A stretch of 45,346 bases of DNA from an uncultured Verrucomicrobia subdivision 3 bacterium (lineage in GTDB: Bacteria > Verrucomicrobiota > Verrucomicrobiia > Limisphaerales > UBA11358). A program made the translations under genes and the position numbers. Position 1 is the first letter of the stretch, and every line of letters begins with the position of its first letter. The stretch covers positions 1 through 45,346 of the forward strand of contig CAISYZ010000135.1 of NCBI GenBank assembly GCA_903889895.1, read 5' to 3'. Below the pieces are notes generated by a model. The model saw only the letters and a list, made by a program, of their open reading frames with translations. It was not told where the DNA came from and did no database searches. Shown piece by piece: positions 15,715-25,600 of the stretch.

Positions 15715-17790
15715 ATGCGCCAGATTTTACTCGCGTTGATTGTCGGGCTTGCCTTGTCGCGTGCCCACGGCGGCGCATTGGCAACCGAAGATTATTTGAG
15801 CGGCACGTCCTACGAGCCGGACTGGTGGCCGGGCAGTTACTGGAACGACGATTTCCGGAAAATGCACGAACTGGGCTTCAACGTCGTGCGCATGACGGAA
15901 TTTGCCTGGGTCAGCCTTGAGCCGAAGGAGGGGCAGTTCGATTTCGCCTGGCTCGACGAGGCGGTCAGTCTCGCGCAAAAGAACGGCATTGCCGTCATTC
16001 TCACCACGCCGACCGCCGGCATCCCGCCGTGGCTATACAAAAAACATCCGGATGTTTTGAGCGCCAATGAAAAAGGCGACTTCACCTACGGCGGACGCAA
16101 AGGCGCGTCGCTGGCCAGCCCCGCAATGCGTCGCGCGGCGGAGCGGATCGTCACGGCGATGGCACGGCATTATGCAACCAACGCAAACGTCATCGGCTGG
16201 CAGATCAACAACGAACCCGGTTTTCCCTTCGCCAGCTTCGACAAGAATTCTCTCAATGCCTTCCGGCAATGGCTCAAGCAGCGCTATGGCACGATTGGCA
16301 AATTAAACGAAAGCTGGGGTGGTGCGTTCTGGAGCAACCAATACAACGACTGGGACGAAATCCAGTTCCCCAATAATTCCGCCGAAGGCGGCTGGCGGCC
16401 GGAATCAAACCTGGATTATCGCCGGTTCTTTTCGGACATGTATCTCGACTGGCTGCGGTTTGAGGCAGACCTTTTGCGTCCGCACAGCGGCGGACGTTTC
16501 GATTTCGTGAACTGGCCGGACACGCTCTGGTCGGTGGATGTTTTCAAGGCCAGCGAGACGTTTCATCTTATGGCATGGGATAATTACACCACCATGCCGG
16601 GGTTGGCCGATTTTCACGACCAGTTTTATGCCGGGTTAAACGACGACTTGAGCCGGTGCAGCCAGCCGGATCAGCGCTTTATCATCGCTGAACAAAAAGC
16701 CCGCGCGCCGGCCAACGCCGACCTGCGAGGCGTGCGCCTGCAAACTTTTATGGATCTGGCGCACGGTTCGTGCGGCACGATTTTTTACGAGTGGCGTCCG
16801 CCCATCGCCGGCAACGAAGCTGCCTATCCTTCCGTGCTGAACCTCGACGGCTCAACCGGGCCGGAGGCGGAGGAATGCCGCCGGCTGAACGACGATTTCT
16901 CCCGCGTGGCTCCGGAACTGAAAGGTGCTCGGACCGAGTCCGATCTGGCTCTGCTTTTCAGCTATGACAACGAATGGGATCAGGGCTTCTGGATTGGCAA
17001 CACGTTTCGCAACAAATCCGGCTATGACGGCAACTGCAAACGCTACTATGCCGGAATGAAAATGCTGCACCGCAACGTGGACGTGCTGCCGACGGGCAAA
17101 CCCTTGAGCGGTTACCGGATGGTCGTCGCGCCCGGACTGCAAATGGTGGCGGACACGTTTGCATCCGTCTTGAACGACTATGTTCGGCAGGGTGGCATTC
17201 TCGTTCTGAACGCCAAGGCCGGCACGCGCCGTCTGGATGCGCGGCTGCGGGAATTGACCGGGCCGGGCGTGTTTGCCGGCGCTGCGGGGCTGCGCGTCTC
17301 GGGGTTCGGAGATTTCCGTGGCCTCACCAACGAATACTTTATCACTCTGAATGGCAAAAGCCCGCGATATAAAGTGGCCACCCTGATGGAGGGCATTGAG
17401 CTGCGTGGCGCCCAGGCCATCGGCGAATTCGTGGGACACGGCATGGACGGCAAGCCCGCCGTCACCGTCAACCCGTTTGGCAAGGGTTTCGTGGTTTATG
17501 TTGCCGCAGAAGTTGAGGGCCAGGATTTTTATGACACCTTGTTCGCTGAATTGGCGGAACGGTTTCACATCCCGCCGTTGCTGACTGTGCCCGCCAATGT
17601 TGAGGTCACCAGCCGGAGTGCCGCCGGCAACGATTATTATTTTTTGCTGAACCTCGGCGGCGAGACGCAGATCATCCCTGTGCCGGAAAGCAGTTTTGAA
17701 CTCCTCAGCGCGCAGCCTGCGGTCGGAAACATTTCACTGCCGCCGTTCGGCGTCGCCATATTGAAAGTGAAATCTGATTCCACACGATGA
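15715..17790 (+). CDS. Secreted GH42-type beta-galactosidase
   Basis: The ATG at 15715 starts a signal peptide (MRQILLALIVGLALSRAHGG); a TTG at 15691 overlaps the -10 box and is rejected. The protein has 691 residues. The catalytic (beta/alpha)8 barrel of GH42 is clear: GFNVVRMTEFAWVSLEP, TTPTAGIPPWL, ASPAMRRAA and WQINNEPG, with the acid/base Glu167, and FIIAEQKA with the probable nucleophile Glu326. A Rossmann-like trimerisation domain (residues about 400-600) and a small C-terminal beta domain follow. Beta-galactosidase is the usual activity, but some members act on arabinosides. It leads an operon with the transporter 22 bp downstream and is under a recognisable activator promoter. Confidence 0.88.
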   Translation: MRQILLALIVGLALSRAHGGALATEDYLSGTSYEPDWWPGSYWNDDFRKMHELGFNVVRMTEFAWVSLEPKEGQFDFAWLDEAVSLAQKNGIAVILTTPTAGIPPWLYKKHPDVLSANEKGDFTYGGRKGASLASPAMRRAAERIVTAMARHYATNANVIGWQINNEPGFPFASFDKNSLNAFRQWLKQRYGTIGKLNESWGGAFWSNQYNDWDEIQFPNNSAEGGWRPESNLDYRRFFSDMYLDWLRFEADLLRPHSGGRFDFVNWPDTLWSVDVFKASETFHLMAWDNYTTMPGLADFHDQFYAGLNDDLSRCSQPDQRFIIAEQKARAPANADLRGVRLQTFMDLAHGSCGTIFYEWRPPIAGNEAAYPSVLNLDGSTGPEAEECRRLNDDFSRVAPELKGARTESDLALLFSYDNEWDQGFWIGNTFRNKSGYDGNCKRYYAGMKMLHRNVDVLPTGKPLSGYRMVVAPGLQMVADTFASVLNDYVRQGGILVLNAKAGTRRLDARLRELTGPGVFAGAAGLRVSGFGDFRGLTNEYFITLNGKSPRYKVATLMEGIELRGAQAIGEFVGHGMDGKPAVTVNPFGKGFVVYVAAEVEGQDFYDTLFAELAERFHIPPLLTVPANVEVTSRSAAGNDYYFLLNLGGETQIIPVPESSFELLSAQPAVGNISLPPFGVAILKVKSDSTR

Positions 17791-17812
17791 GAAAATCCAA
17801 CCCCATCAAAAA

Positions 17813-18979
17813 ATGTTAGGACTCATTTTAGCCTGCATGGACGCGGTGGTGAACGCACTGACGGACGCCTCCCGCAAGAAGGTGCTCGACCAGCAGTTCG
17901 ACGCGGGCCTCATCAGCGTTTGGTGCAAGGTGATCAGTTGCGTGCTGTTTGGCCTGGTCATCGGCGTGTTGTATCTGGTCTGGGGAACGCATCCGCACCT
18001 GCCGGACATTGGCAAGGGGTTTGGCCTGTCGCCGCAGATTTCGTTCTTGCTCTACATTTCATTGAACGCGGTGCTGGAAGGCACGGCCATTCTGCTCAAC
18101 CTGCGGGCCTTGCAGGTTTCACCAATTTCGTATTGCGTGCCGTTCATGGCGCTGACGCCGCTGTTTCTGATGCCCGGCGGGGCGATTTTTTTGCATGAGG
18201 CCATTTCCAGCGGCATGATCATTGGCGTGGCAATGGTGGTGATCGGCTCGCTGGTCGTGAACCGGCAGATGTTCGCCAAAGGCCCGCTGGAACCGGCCCG
18301 CGCCATTTTGCGGGAACGCGGCAGCCGTTACATGGTGTTCGTGGCGTTTCTACTGACCATCACCAACGTGCTGGACAAATGGTTCCTGACCACCGGCGGC
18401 GGGGCGGAATCCTTTGACATGAAACTGTCCCGCTCGCTGACGCTCTCGGCGGGCAAGTGCGCGATGTTGACAGTGTTTTTCATCGGCCTGACGATTTTCC
18501 GGCTGGGACAATGGAAGTCGTCCAAGGTTTCACCGGCGGGCTGGGTGCGGGCGGCGGCGAGTTTCAGTTGGACGAACGTGTTCCGGCAGACGCCGGGCTG
18601 GCTGATCTTGGCGGGCGTGTTCGAGGCGCTGGTGCTGATGCTGATGCTCACGGCGATGCAGTTCACGGTGGCGGCGGTGGTGATCAGCATCAAACGCGCG
18701 GGGGTGATCGTCGCCGTCGGGCTGGGCTGGCTCATGTTCAAGGAGCGCGGGTTGACGGACCGGATCATCGCCTCGCTGGTGATGGGTTCGGGCGTGGTGA
18801 TTTTCTTTCTGACCAAGCCGGATGTCAGCGGCCAATCCATCTTGGGTCCGGGCGGCGCGCTGATGGTCGCCGCGTTCACTCTGGTCGTGATGGCACTGGC
18901 GTTGTATTTAACCCGGCACCATTATCTCAAGACCGGCAGTCAGCCGAGGACGGCTGCGTCGGCGGAAGGAGTTGAATGA
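17813..18979 (+). CDS. EamA/DMT-family membrane transporter, probable sugar or oligosaccharide uptake
   Basis: A 388-residue integral membrane protein with about ten hydrophobic segments in two halves (for example CKVISCVLFGLVIGVLYLVW, ISYCVPFMALTPLFLMPGG, VIGSLVV in the first half; FVAFLLTITNVLDKWFL, VFEALVLMLMLTAMQF, VAAVVISIKRAGVIVAVGLG in the second). The inverted repeat and the P-x-x-A/T-L-x-P pattern after a short helix are typical of the EamA (DMT) superfamily. It overlaps the next gene by 4 bp (ATGA) and lies between an exported galactosidase and cytoplasmic glycosidase genes, so it is the best candidate in the window for bringing degradation products into the cell. Direction and substrate are inferred only. 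Confidence 0.78.
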   Translation: MLGLILACMDAVVNALTDASRKKVLDQQFDAGLISVWCKVISCVLFGLVIGVLYLVWGTHPHLPDIGKGFGLSPQISFLLYISLNAVLEGTAILLNLRALQVSPISYCVPFMALTPLFLMPGGAIFLHEAISSGMIIGVAMVVIGSLVVNRQMFAKGPLEPARAILRERGSRYMVFVAFLLTITNVLDKWFLTTGGGAESFDMKLSRSLTLSAGKCAMLTVFFIGLTIFRLGQWKSSKVSPAGWVRAAASFSWTNVFRQTPGWLILAGVFEALVLMLMLTAMQFTVAAVVISIKRAGVIVAVGLGWLMFKERGLTDRIIASLVMGSGVVIFFLTKPDVSGQSILGPGGALMVAAFTLVVMALALYLTRHHYLKTGSQPRTAASAEGVE

Positions 18980-19818
18980 TTCGCGTCGGCATCCGCGCCC
19001 ATGATTTCGGCAAACTGCCCGCCGATGAACTTGCCGCGCGCATCGCGGCGCAGGGATTGTCGTCGGTGCAACTGGTCTTGAACAAGGCCATCGCCGGACT
19101 CGACTTGAAAACGGGTGGGCTTAATTCCGGTCTGGCGGCGCACATCGGCGGCTGCTTTGCGCAAAAACAAATTCAAATCGCCGTGCTGGCCTGCTACATC
19201 AATCCGATTCATCCGGATTTGTCGGAACGCGCCACATTGCTGGCGTGGTTCAAGGAACATCTGCGGTTCGCGCGCGATTTCGGCTGCGGCCTCGTTGCGC
19301 TGGAGAGCGGTTCGGTGAACGCCGATTATTCGCCCAACCCGCAGAATCACGGCGAAGCCGCGTTTCAGGAAATGTTGGAAAGCATCGCGGAACTAGTGGC
19401 GGAGGCGGAGCGTTTCGGCGTCATCGTCGGCCTCGAAGCCGTGACTTTTCATACTGTCTCGACGCCGCAAAAAATGCGCCGCGCGCTCGACGCCATCGGC
19501 TCGAACAATTTGCAGGTGGTTTTTGATCCGGTGAATTTGCTGTCGTTTGAAAACCATCGCGACCAGCAGCGCGTCATCGCCGAGTCGCTGGATTTGTTTG
19601 GCGACCGCATTGCGGTGGTTCACGCCAAGGATTTTGTCGCGGAGAACGGCGCTTTGAAAACCGTGCGCGCCGGCGGCGGGCAGTTGGATTATGCGCCGCT
19701 GCTGCGCCAGCTTGCGACACGCAAACCGTTCATCAACGTGGTGCTGGAGGATGCCAGCGAAGCCACGGCGCGGGAATGCGCGCAATTTCTCGTCCGCAGC
19801 GCGGGCGGTCTCAACTAA
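18976..19818 (+). CDS. TIM-barrel sugar phosphate isomerase/epimerase-family protein
   Basis: A 280-residue protein of the xylose isomerase-like/AP endonuclease 2 family. The visible pattern is the N-terminal strand RVGIRAHDFG, CGLVALESGS, FGVIVGLEAVTFHT with a metal-binding Glu, LQVVFDPVNLLSFEN with metal-binding Asp, IAVVHAKDF with His and INVVLEDAS with the last Glu. These are the positions where the family binds its divalent metal. The start codon overlaps the transporter stop (ATGA), so translation is likely coupled. It probably isomerises or epimerises a sugar that enters through that transporter. The substrate is not known and the family is too broad to guess. Confidence 0.8.
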   Translation: MIRVGIRAHDFGKLPADELAARIAAQGLSSVQLVLNKAIAGLDLKTGGLNSGLAAHIGGCFAQKQIQIAVLACYINPIHPDLSERATLLAWFKEHLRFARDFGCGLVALESGSVNADYSPNPQNHGEAAFQEMLESIAELVAEAERFGVIVGLEAVTFHTVSTPQKMRRALDAIGSNNLQVVFDPVNLLSFENHRDQQRVIAESLDLFGDRIAVVHAKDFVAENGALKTVRAGGGQLDYAPLLRQLATRKPFINVVLEDASEATARECAQFLVRSAGGLN

Positions 19819-19825
19819 ATATTTT

Positions 19826-21616
19826 ATGAGCAAACCTCTGAATCAAGTCCAGGCCATCGCAGACAAATTGATCCGCGAGACGCCGTTTCAATACCGATTG
19901 GAATTGGCGAAAGTGAACCACGTTTTTGAAAATGAAACCTGCCACGGTATGCAGGTCGTTGATTTTGGCCGCACGTTCGGCCTCGGCCGACCGGCGCTGG
20001 CGTATGCGTGGACGCAGTTGACCGCGCCGAAGGCACAGACGATTCACGCGCAAGTGGAGCACAACGACGGCTGCAAAATCTGGCTCAACGGCCAGGTGGT
20101 TTATGAAAAATCCGGCGACAGGAAAATCAAGCTGGTGTTCGACGAGCGCAGCATCGAGATGACCGGCGAGGTCACGCTGAAACTGCGGGCGGGCGTCAAC
20201 ACGCTGCTCGTGAAATCAGAGACGCGCGGCGAGGAATGGCGGTTTCACATCCAGCCGCCGAGTCTCAAGGGCGCGGTGGTTGCGCGTTCAGGCGAGCCGG
20301 TGAACATTGGCCTGCATGGCGCGGATAATGTGGATGCAAAAATCGGGGAACTGACGAACTGGCTCGTTATCGGGCCGTTTGAAAATGCCCGGCGCGACCT
20401 GTCCGTGCCGCACGCGCCGGAGCGGGAATTTGTTTTCGGAAAAATGTATCCCGGCCTCGACGGGCCGGTGACTTGGACGATTCCGAAGCTCGAAATTCTC
20501 GGCGGCATCATCGGCTGGCAGCCGTGGGGCAGCCGGTATCACTGGGCGTATTACAACGGCGGCACCGCGTGGGCCATGCAGGCGCTCGCCGTCGCGACCG
20601 GCGAGGAAAAATACCGCGCCTATGCCAACCGCTTCTGCGATTATCACCTCGAAGGCATTCCGTTCGTGGAATACCAGTTAAAGACGCTGAATGTCACGGA
20701 CTCGGCGAACCATTTCATCATCGAAACGCCGCTGCTGGATTTCACGCTCGCGCCGTCGCTGCCGTTCATCAACCGGTTGCGGACGGAAAAGAAATTTGCA
20801 AAACGCGAGCTGTATGAGCGGTGGATTGCGCGGATGTTGAACTACGCCAGTGAAGGGCAAATCCGCCTGCCCGGCCACGGCATTTACACCCGCACCACTC
20901 CGGTCAAATACTCGACCTGGACGGACGACATGTTCATGGGCATTCCATTTTTAATTCAGGCGGCGCTTTACGCGGCGGACGAGAAGACGCGCCGCGCGTT
21001 TTTTGACGACGCCGCGAATCAGGTGTTGGAATTCAACACCCAGGTCTGGGACGCGGAGGCGGAACTCTATTGCCACGCGCGCTATTCCGGCAGCGATGTG
21101 AAACAGCCGCACTGGTCGCGGGGCAACGGCTGGGCGATCTGGGCGATGAGCGAAGTGCTGCTGCACCTGCCACCGGAGCATCCGAAACGCGCGGCCATCC
21201 TGCGGCATTTTCAGACGCACGCCGCGTCGCTCGCGCGGCGGCAATGTGAAAATGGATTCTGGTTCAATGTGCTTGACCATCCCGACGACCGATTGGAAGT
21301 GTCCGGCACGGCCATCTTCACGCTTTGCCTCGCGCGCGGCGTCAACCACGGCTGGCTCGATGCGGACAAGTTTGCGGACGCGGCGCGGCGCGGCTGGCGG
21401 GCGCTGGAAACGCAAATCGAAGCGGACGGCACGGTTCACAACATCTGCGAAGGCACGATGTGTTCCGAGGACGTGAACTTTTATCTCACGCGGCCGTTTT
21501 ACGACAACGACACGCACGGACTATTTCCAGTGCTGTTCGCTGGCATTGAAATTGCCGCGCTCGGCGCAAGTCGCTCGCACCGTGCCGCCGCGCCGAAATC
21601 GCTTGTCACGGCCTGA
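19826..21616 (+). CDS. GH105-type unsaturated glucuronyl/galacturonyl hydrolase with N-terminal beta-sandwich, cytoplasmic
   Basis: Start at the ATG at 19826 (596 residues), because the longer frame overlaps the upstream gene. No signal peptide is present, so the enzyme should act in the cytoplasm on imported oligosaccharides with an unsaturated uronate at the non-reducing end, feeding KduI. Residues 1-220 are an extra domain with carbohydrate-binding-like strands (AQVEHNDGCKIWLNGQVVYE, LKLRAGVNTLLVKSET). The GH105/GH88 toroid follows: YYNGGTAWAMQAL, HFIIETPLLDF, TWTDDMFMGIPF with the Asp367/Asp368 pair, HWSRGNGWAIWAMSEVL and DVNFYLTRPFYDNDTHG. GH88 is the close alternative. It is preceded by an isomerase gene (7 bp) and followed by the regulator gene (27 bp). 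Confidence 0.85.
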   Translation: MSKPLNQVQAIADKLIRETPFQYRLELAKVNHVFENETCHGMQVVDFGRTFGLGRPALAYAWTQLTAPKAQTIHAQVEHNDGCKIWLNGQVVYEKSGDRKIKLVFDERSIEMTGEVTLKLRAGVNTLLVKSETRGEEWRFHIQPPSLKGAVVARSGEPVNIGLHGADNVDAKIGELTNWLVIGPFENARRDLSVPHAPEREFVFGKMYPGLDGPVTWTIPKLEILGGIIGWQPWGSRYHWAYYNGGTAWAMQALAVATGEEKYRAYANRFCDYHLEGIPFVEYQLKTLNVTDSANHFIIETPLLDFTLAPSLPFINRLRTEKKFAKRELYERWIARMLNYASEGQIRLPGHGIYTRTTPVKYSTWTDDMFMGIPFLIQAALYAADEKTRRAFFDDAANQVLEFNTQVWDAEAELYCHARYSGSDVKQPHWSRGNGWAIWAMSEVLLHLPPEHPKRAAILRHFQTHAASLARRQCENGFWFNVLDHPDDRLEVSGTAIFTLCLARGVNHGWLDADKFADAARRGWRALETQIEADGTVHNICEGTMCSEDVNFYLTRPFYDNDTHGLFPVLFAGIEIAALGASRSHRAAAPKSLVTA

Positions 21617-21643
21617 TTAACCTGACCAACATTCCGGCGCACC

Positions 21644-22513
21644 ATGCTCCAGTATTTGAACCAGGGCTACCGCACGTTCGGCAAGCATCCGATTCCGCCG
21701 CACGCGCGGTTGAACTGGGAATTTTACGCGGTGCTGGAAGGCAAGTGCGCGCCGGTGCTGCCGAACCAGCCGGAGTTGCCGCTCAAGAGCCGGCAACTGT
21801 GGGTGTTCTCGCCGGAAATCACGCACGGCTGGCGCGGCGAACCCAACAAGCAGTGCCGCGTGTTCTGCTATCACTTCGCGTTTGTGCCGCCGCCGCTGGA
21901 CACGGCGGTGCGCGCCGGGCTGTTCCACGCCTGCGAACTGGACGAAGCGGATATGCAGCAGATCATTGGCGTCGGTGAGCAGATGAAAAAACATTTTGAG
22001 CACCCGACGAACTTCACCCACATTCAATTTCAGAAAAGCCTGATTGAACTGACGCTGATCGCGTTGAAAAACGTCAAGGAATGTCCGCTGCCGGAATTGT
22101 CGCAAGCCATGTCTTTCAAGGTTGAGCAGGCCGTCGCCTGGTTTCTCGAGCATCTGGCGGAAACACCGACCATCGAGCAGGTCGCCGCACAGGTCAACGT
22201 CTCGCCAAGCCATCTGCGAAAAATGTTCCTGCTGACCCGTCAGGAAAATCCGCTGTCGGTCTTCCGGCGGGCGCGGCTGCAACGCGCGATGGAGCTGCTT
22301 TCGGAATCCAACACCAAGCTGGATGAAATCGCCAACCAGTGCGGTTATGTGAGCGGCAGCGATTTTTGCCGGGCGTTCAAAAAGGAGGCGGGCGTCAGCC
22401 CCAGCGAATGGCGGCGCAATGACTATGTCTCCGTGGCCAACGCCCAGGTCAAACCGATTTGGCGCGGGAGCGACGCCTGGAATTTGAAGAAGCCGTTCCA
22501 CCGGCAAAAATAA
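21644..22513 (+). CDS. AraC-family transcriptional regulator, likely activator of this locus
   Basis: A 289-residue protein with an N-terminal cupin-like sensor domain (residues about 1-160: HARLNWEFYAVLEG, RQLWVFSPEITHGW) and a C-terminal AraC DNA-binding domain (about 180-275). Both helix-turn-helix units are visible: IEQVAAQVNVSPSHLRKMF and LDEIANQCGYVSGSDFCRAF, followed by GVSPSEWRR. It is in the same operon as the GH105 gene (27 bp gap). AraC-type activators typically bind direct repeats two helical turns apart next to the -35 position, and five such repeats are present in the window, so it is the natural candidate to bind them. The sensed ligand would be a small sugar or uronate, by inference. 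Confidence 0.88.
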   Translation: MLQYLNQGYRTFGKHPIPPHARLNWEFYAVLEGKCAPVLPNQPELPLKSRQLWVFSPEITHGWRGEPNKQCRVFCYHFAFVPPPLDTAVRAGLFHACELDEADMQQIIGVGEQMKKHFEHPTNFTHIQFQKSLIELTLIALKNVKECPLPELSQAMSFKVEQAVAWFLEHLAETPTIEQVAAQVNVSPSHLRKMFLLTRQENPLSVFRRARLQRAMELLSESNTKLDEIANQCGYVSGSDFCRAFKKEAGVSPSEWRRNDYVSVANAQVKPIWRGSDAWNLKKPFHRQK

Positions 22514-22532
22514 ACCGCCGCCCGGAACCCGT

Positions 22533-22573
22533 GCGCGATGGCACAAATTTTCATTTGTCCGGACTCGCGCTTT
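22533..22573 (+). terminator. Nested hairpin after the regulator gene, probable terminator
   Basis: An inner stem ACAAAT-TTTC-ATTTGT (22543-22558) lies within an outer stem GCGCG / CGCGC (22533-22537 and 22566-22570), followed by TTT. It lies 20 bp after the regulator stop codon and just before the next operator. The short T-run makes it a modest candidate. Confidence 0.4.
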
Positions 22574-22576
22574 CAA

Positions 22577-22634
22577 ATTGCATATAAATGGATTGAATCT
22601 GCATATTTCATTTGGCGGCGGCCAAGGTATGATG
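22577..22634 (+). promoter_or_regulatory. AraC-type operator (TGC-N18-TGC) and -10 box TATGAT before the large lyase-like gene
   Basis: TGC at 22579-22581 and 22600-22602 are 21 bp apart. The middle ATATAAATGGATTGAATC is the most divergent of the five, but keeps the ATATAA start. The -10-like TATGAT (22628-22633) starts 28 bp after the second TGC. The box covers two in-frame ATG codons, so the true start codon must lie downstream. Confidence 0.55.
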
Positions 22635-22643
22635 AATCAAACG

Positions 22644-25600
22644 ATGCAAGCCAATTCAGTTCCTCCGCGCCACCAGCGTGCTTTTGCACGCCGCCTTCAA
22701 CTTAAAACCCTTCTGTGTTTTCTGTTTTCCGCCGTGACGGTTTTTCAGGCCGCCGCCGCCGATCCCATTTATGTCCGAATCTATCCGGCGGAAGGGTCTT
22801 TGCGTTTTGAGTTAAAGGATGAGATTGCCAGTCCGGTTTATTCCTGGCCGCGCACGCTGTTGACCTATCCCGTGGATTTTTCCCATGTCAGAGTGACGCC
22901 TTCGCAACTAACGCTCCAAAACGAGGCGGCCGGCCGGACGGAAGCGTTTCAGCTTTCTGAAATCAAGACAACAAAAGACGGGCTGTTGGTTTTTGCCAAG
23001 GTTTCTTTTTTCAGCGACCTGCCGCCGGGAGCCAAGCGGAGCTTTGTTCTCGGGGTTGGAAAAACGGAAACCGCGACAACGACGATGCCGGAAACAACGC
23101 ATGACGGGTTGATTGAGATCAACGGCGGAGATCTTAAAGTTCGCCTTCCAGCCAGTTGTTCCACAATTCCTGCCGACGGCTGTCCTTCGCCAATCCTCGG
23201 ACTCAATGCCGGTTCCGGTTGGTGCGGGGGCGGCCACATTGTCAGCCCGGCGAACCCGGTTCAGTCTCTGGAGACGCATTGCACCGAGAGCGGTCCGCTT
23301 TTTCGGACCTATCTTCTGACTTATCGCTTTGCCAACGGCGGCACCTATGCCGCAACGGTGCGGATCGTGAAGGGTTATCCGTTTGTGAACCTCGCGGAGA
23401 AGATTTCGGGTCTGGCACTGGGCGATCAGGTGGCGGTGGAACTCGACTGGTCCGGTTTTTCACCGACGAAGCGGATGCCGCTGAACCGTGGGTGGCTCTG
23501 CCCGCCCGAGGGTCTGGGCATTGACGAGCCGGTGATCATTCCAGGAATCATCGAGGATCCTCATTGGAATCCTCATGCGAATACCGTCGAGGACCCGGCC
23601 AAGGAGATGATTTTCCGGCTTGCCGCATTCCAGGGGAACGGAAACCGCGATGCCGTTCCGGCCATCAGCTTCTGGGAAGAGAAAGCCGGCGGACAAGAAC
23701 TCGGATTCTTTGTCCCTGATGCCAAGAGTTGGGACGACCATCAGTATATGGTCTGGCAGCCAACGACGCTGCTACAGGTTCGCTTCCGTCATGCGGGCGG
23801 TCTGCTGACCGCCTCCTATCCCTTGGCGGATGGGAAGCGCGAGACAGGGATCACCCTGCATTCCGTTGCGCAGGGAGAGAAGGTGATTGCCGATTTCAGG
23901 AACTCCTACGAGGAGGCTGCGGGAAACGATCAGAAGGCCTTCATTGATAACGGAGCCTCGGACTACCGCGATCTGGAGATGCGCTTTGTCCTCTGGATCC
24001 GCTCCTGGTATGGAGGCTTAAGTCTCGACAAGGTGAAAGACTGGGTGCTCACTCCGCCCGATGGGAATGAACCGGCCCCGGTGTCCGCCGTGGAGTCCGA
24101 ACCGGAAAACCGGATTAAGATTGATTCCGCATCGGAACTCGTTGACAAAGTCTTTCATTCCTCACTGATGGCTTACCCGTTGGGAGCGAATGTTGGCATT
24201 GATGCCATCGGTCATAGGAATATCCGTCCCTTTGTCCGATACTATCTCGAATATGGTTCACAGCTCAAGCCGGAGCAGCGTCGCCGTCTCGATGCGCTCC
24301 TGCTCCTTTCAGCTTATGTGAACAATGACGACGATCTCGCTCCGAGCCGCTGCTGCATCTCCGGCACGCCGAATATCGCCTCCGACGGCTTCTCCGTCGC
24401 CTCCGAACTTTCCGTCCTCTTTCCGAAACATCCGCTCTTTGCCGAGTGGGCGGATCAGTTCGAAAAACGGCAACAGTTGATGGGCTGCTTCTACACTCGT
24501 TCCGAGGTGAAAGCCTACGATTCCTTGGGTGGGCGCTGGTGTGAAAGTCTGGGTGGGTATAACTGGGCCTATTTCGATTCCTCCATCCCTGCCAACACTT
24601 CGCTTGAGTTGGTTGACGGGAAGAACCGCTTCGCCAATCCCTGGGTAGCTCAACGTGGGCGTTGGATGTATGATGAATTGACCGCGCCGGTGTATAATCC
24701 CAATCCATACTGGAGGCAAAATAGATTTGGTTTCAATCAGAAGGGAACCATGCCTCCTCCCAGCCCTTGGAAGCCGGGGATCGCCCTGATTTCCACGAAC
24801 GGATTCGAGCGGCAGTATCCCGCCCACGGTGCCCATGGCACCGGAACCAGCCTTCCTGTTCCCGCTGTCGTTCCCATTTTGGCCGAGACATTGAGGAATT
24901 ATGATCCGATGACGGCCGAGCATCTCTTCTGGGCCACCGCCCAACGAACCTCCCCGGAATATGAGGGAAAAGGAAATTATTGGTTCGATGTCGGCACCAA
25001 TGGAATCGCCCCTAACAACGGCACCGATCCCCACCTGAAGAGTTCAAAATACACGGGTCACGGGATAATCCTTCGCTCGGGCGTTGGCACCCCGGAGGAA
25101 CTTTCCATTCATCTGGATCAGGCCGATCAGGGTCCGAACTACCGCTGGGGCTGGAATGGCGAGAATTCCTCGGGCGTCCTTTATTTCTTTGCCAACGGAC
25201 AGCCCTGGTCCGGGCATGAGCGGGAAAACACGGGCGATCACGACAACGATGACGCCACGGGCACGACAACTTTCGCCGTCGTGAAAGATGGCGAGTATCG
25301 CAGCATCGGGAATAATGTCCTAGAGCACCCGCTCTATAATCTCGGCGTGGCGCAGTTCGGGGAGATTACAGCGCGGAAGGATCTCAAGCCCTACTCCTGG
25401 CCTGTTTACAAGAGCCGCAGCATTATGTTGGTGGGCACTGACTATTTCATTCTTTGTGACGATGCCGTCGGGGATATGCGTTTTTCCTGGTTCACGATGA
25501 AGGATCTGCCCTTCCCCAAGCTCGTTTTTCTGAATCCGCTGGGTGCCCGCGCCGATCATTGGAGCGAGGTGACCACTGCCATTTCCAAGGGGGTGATACG

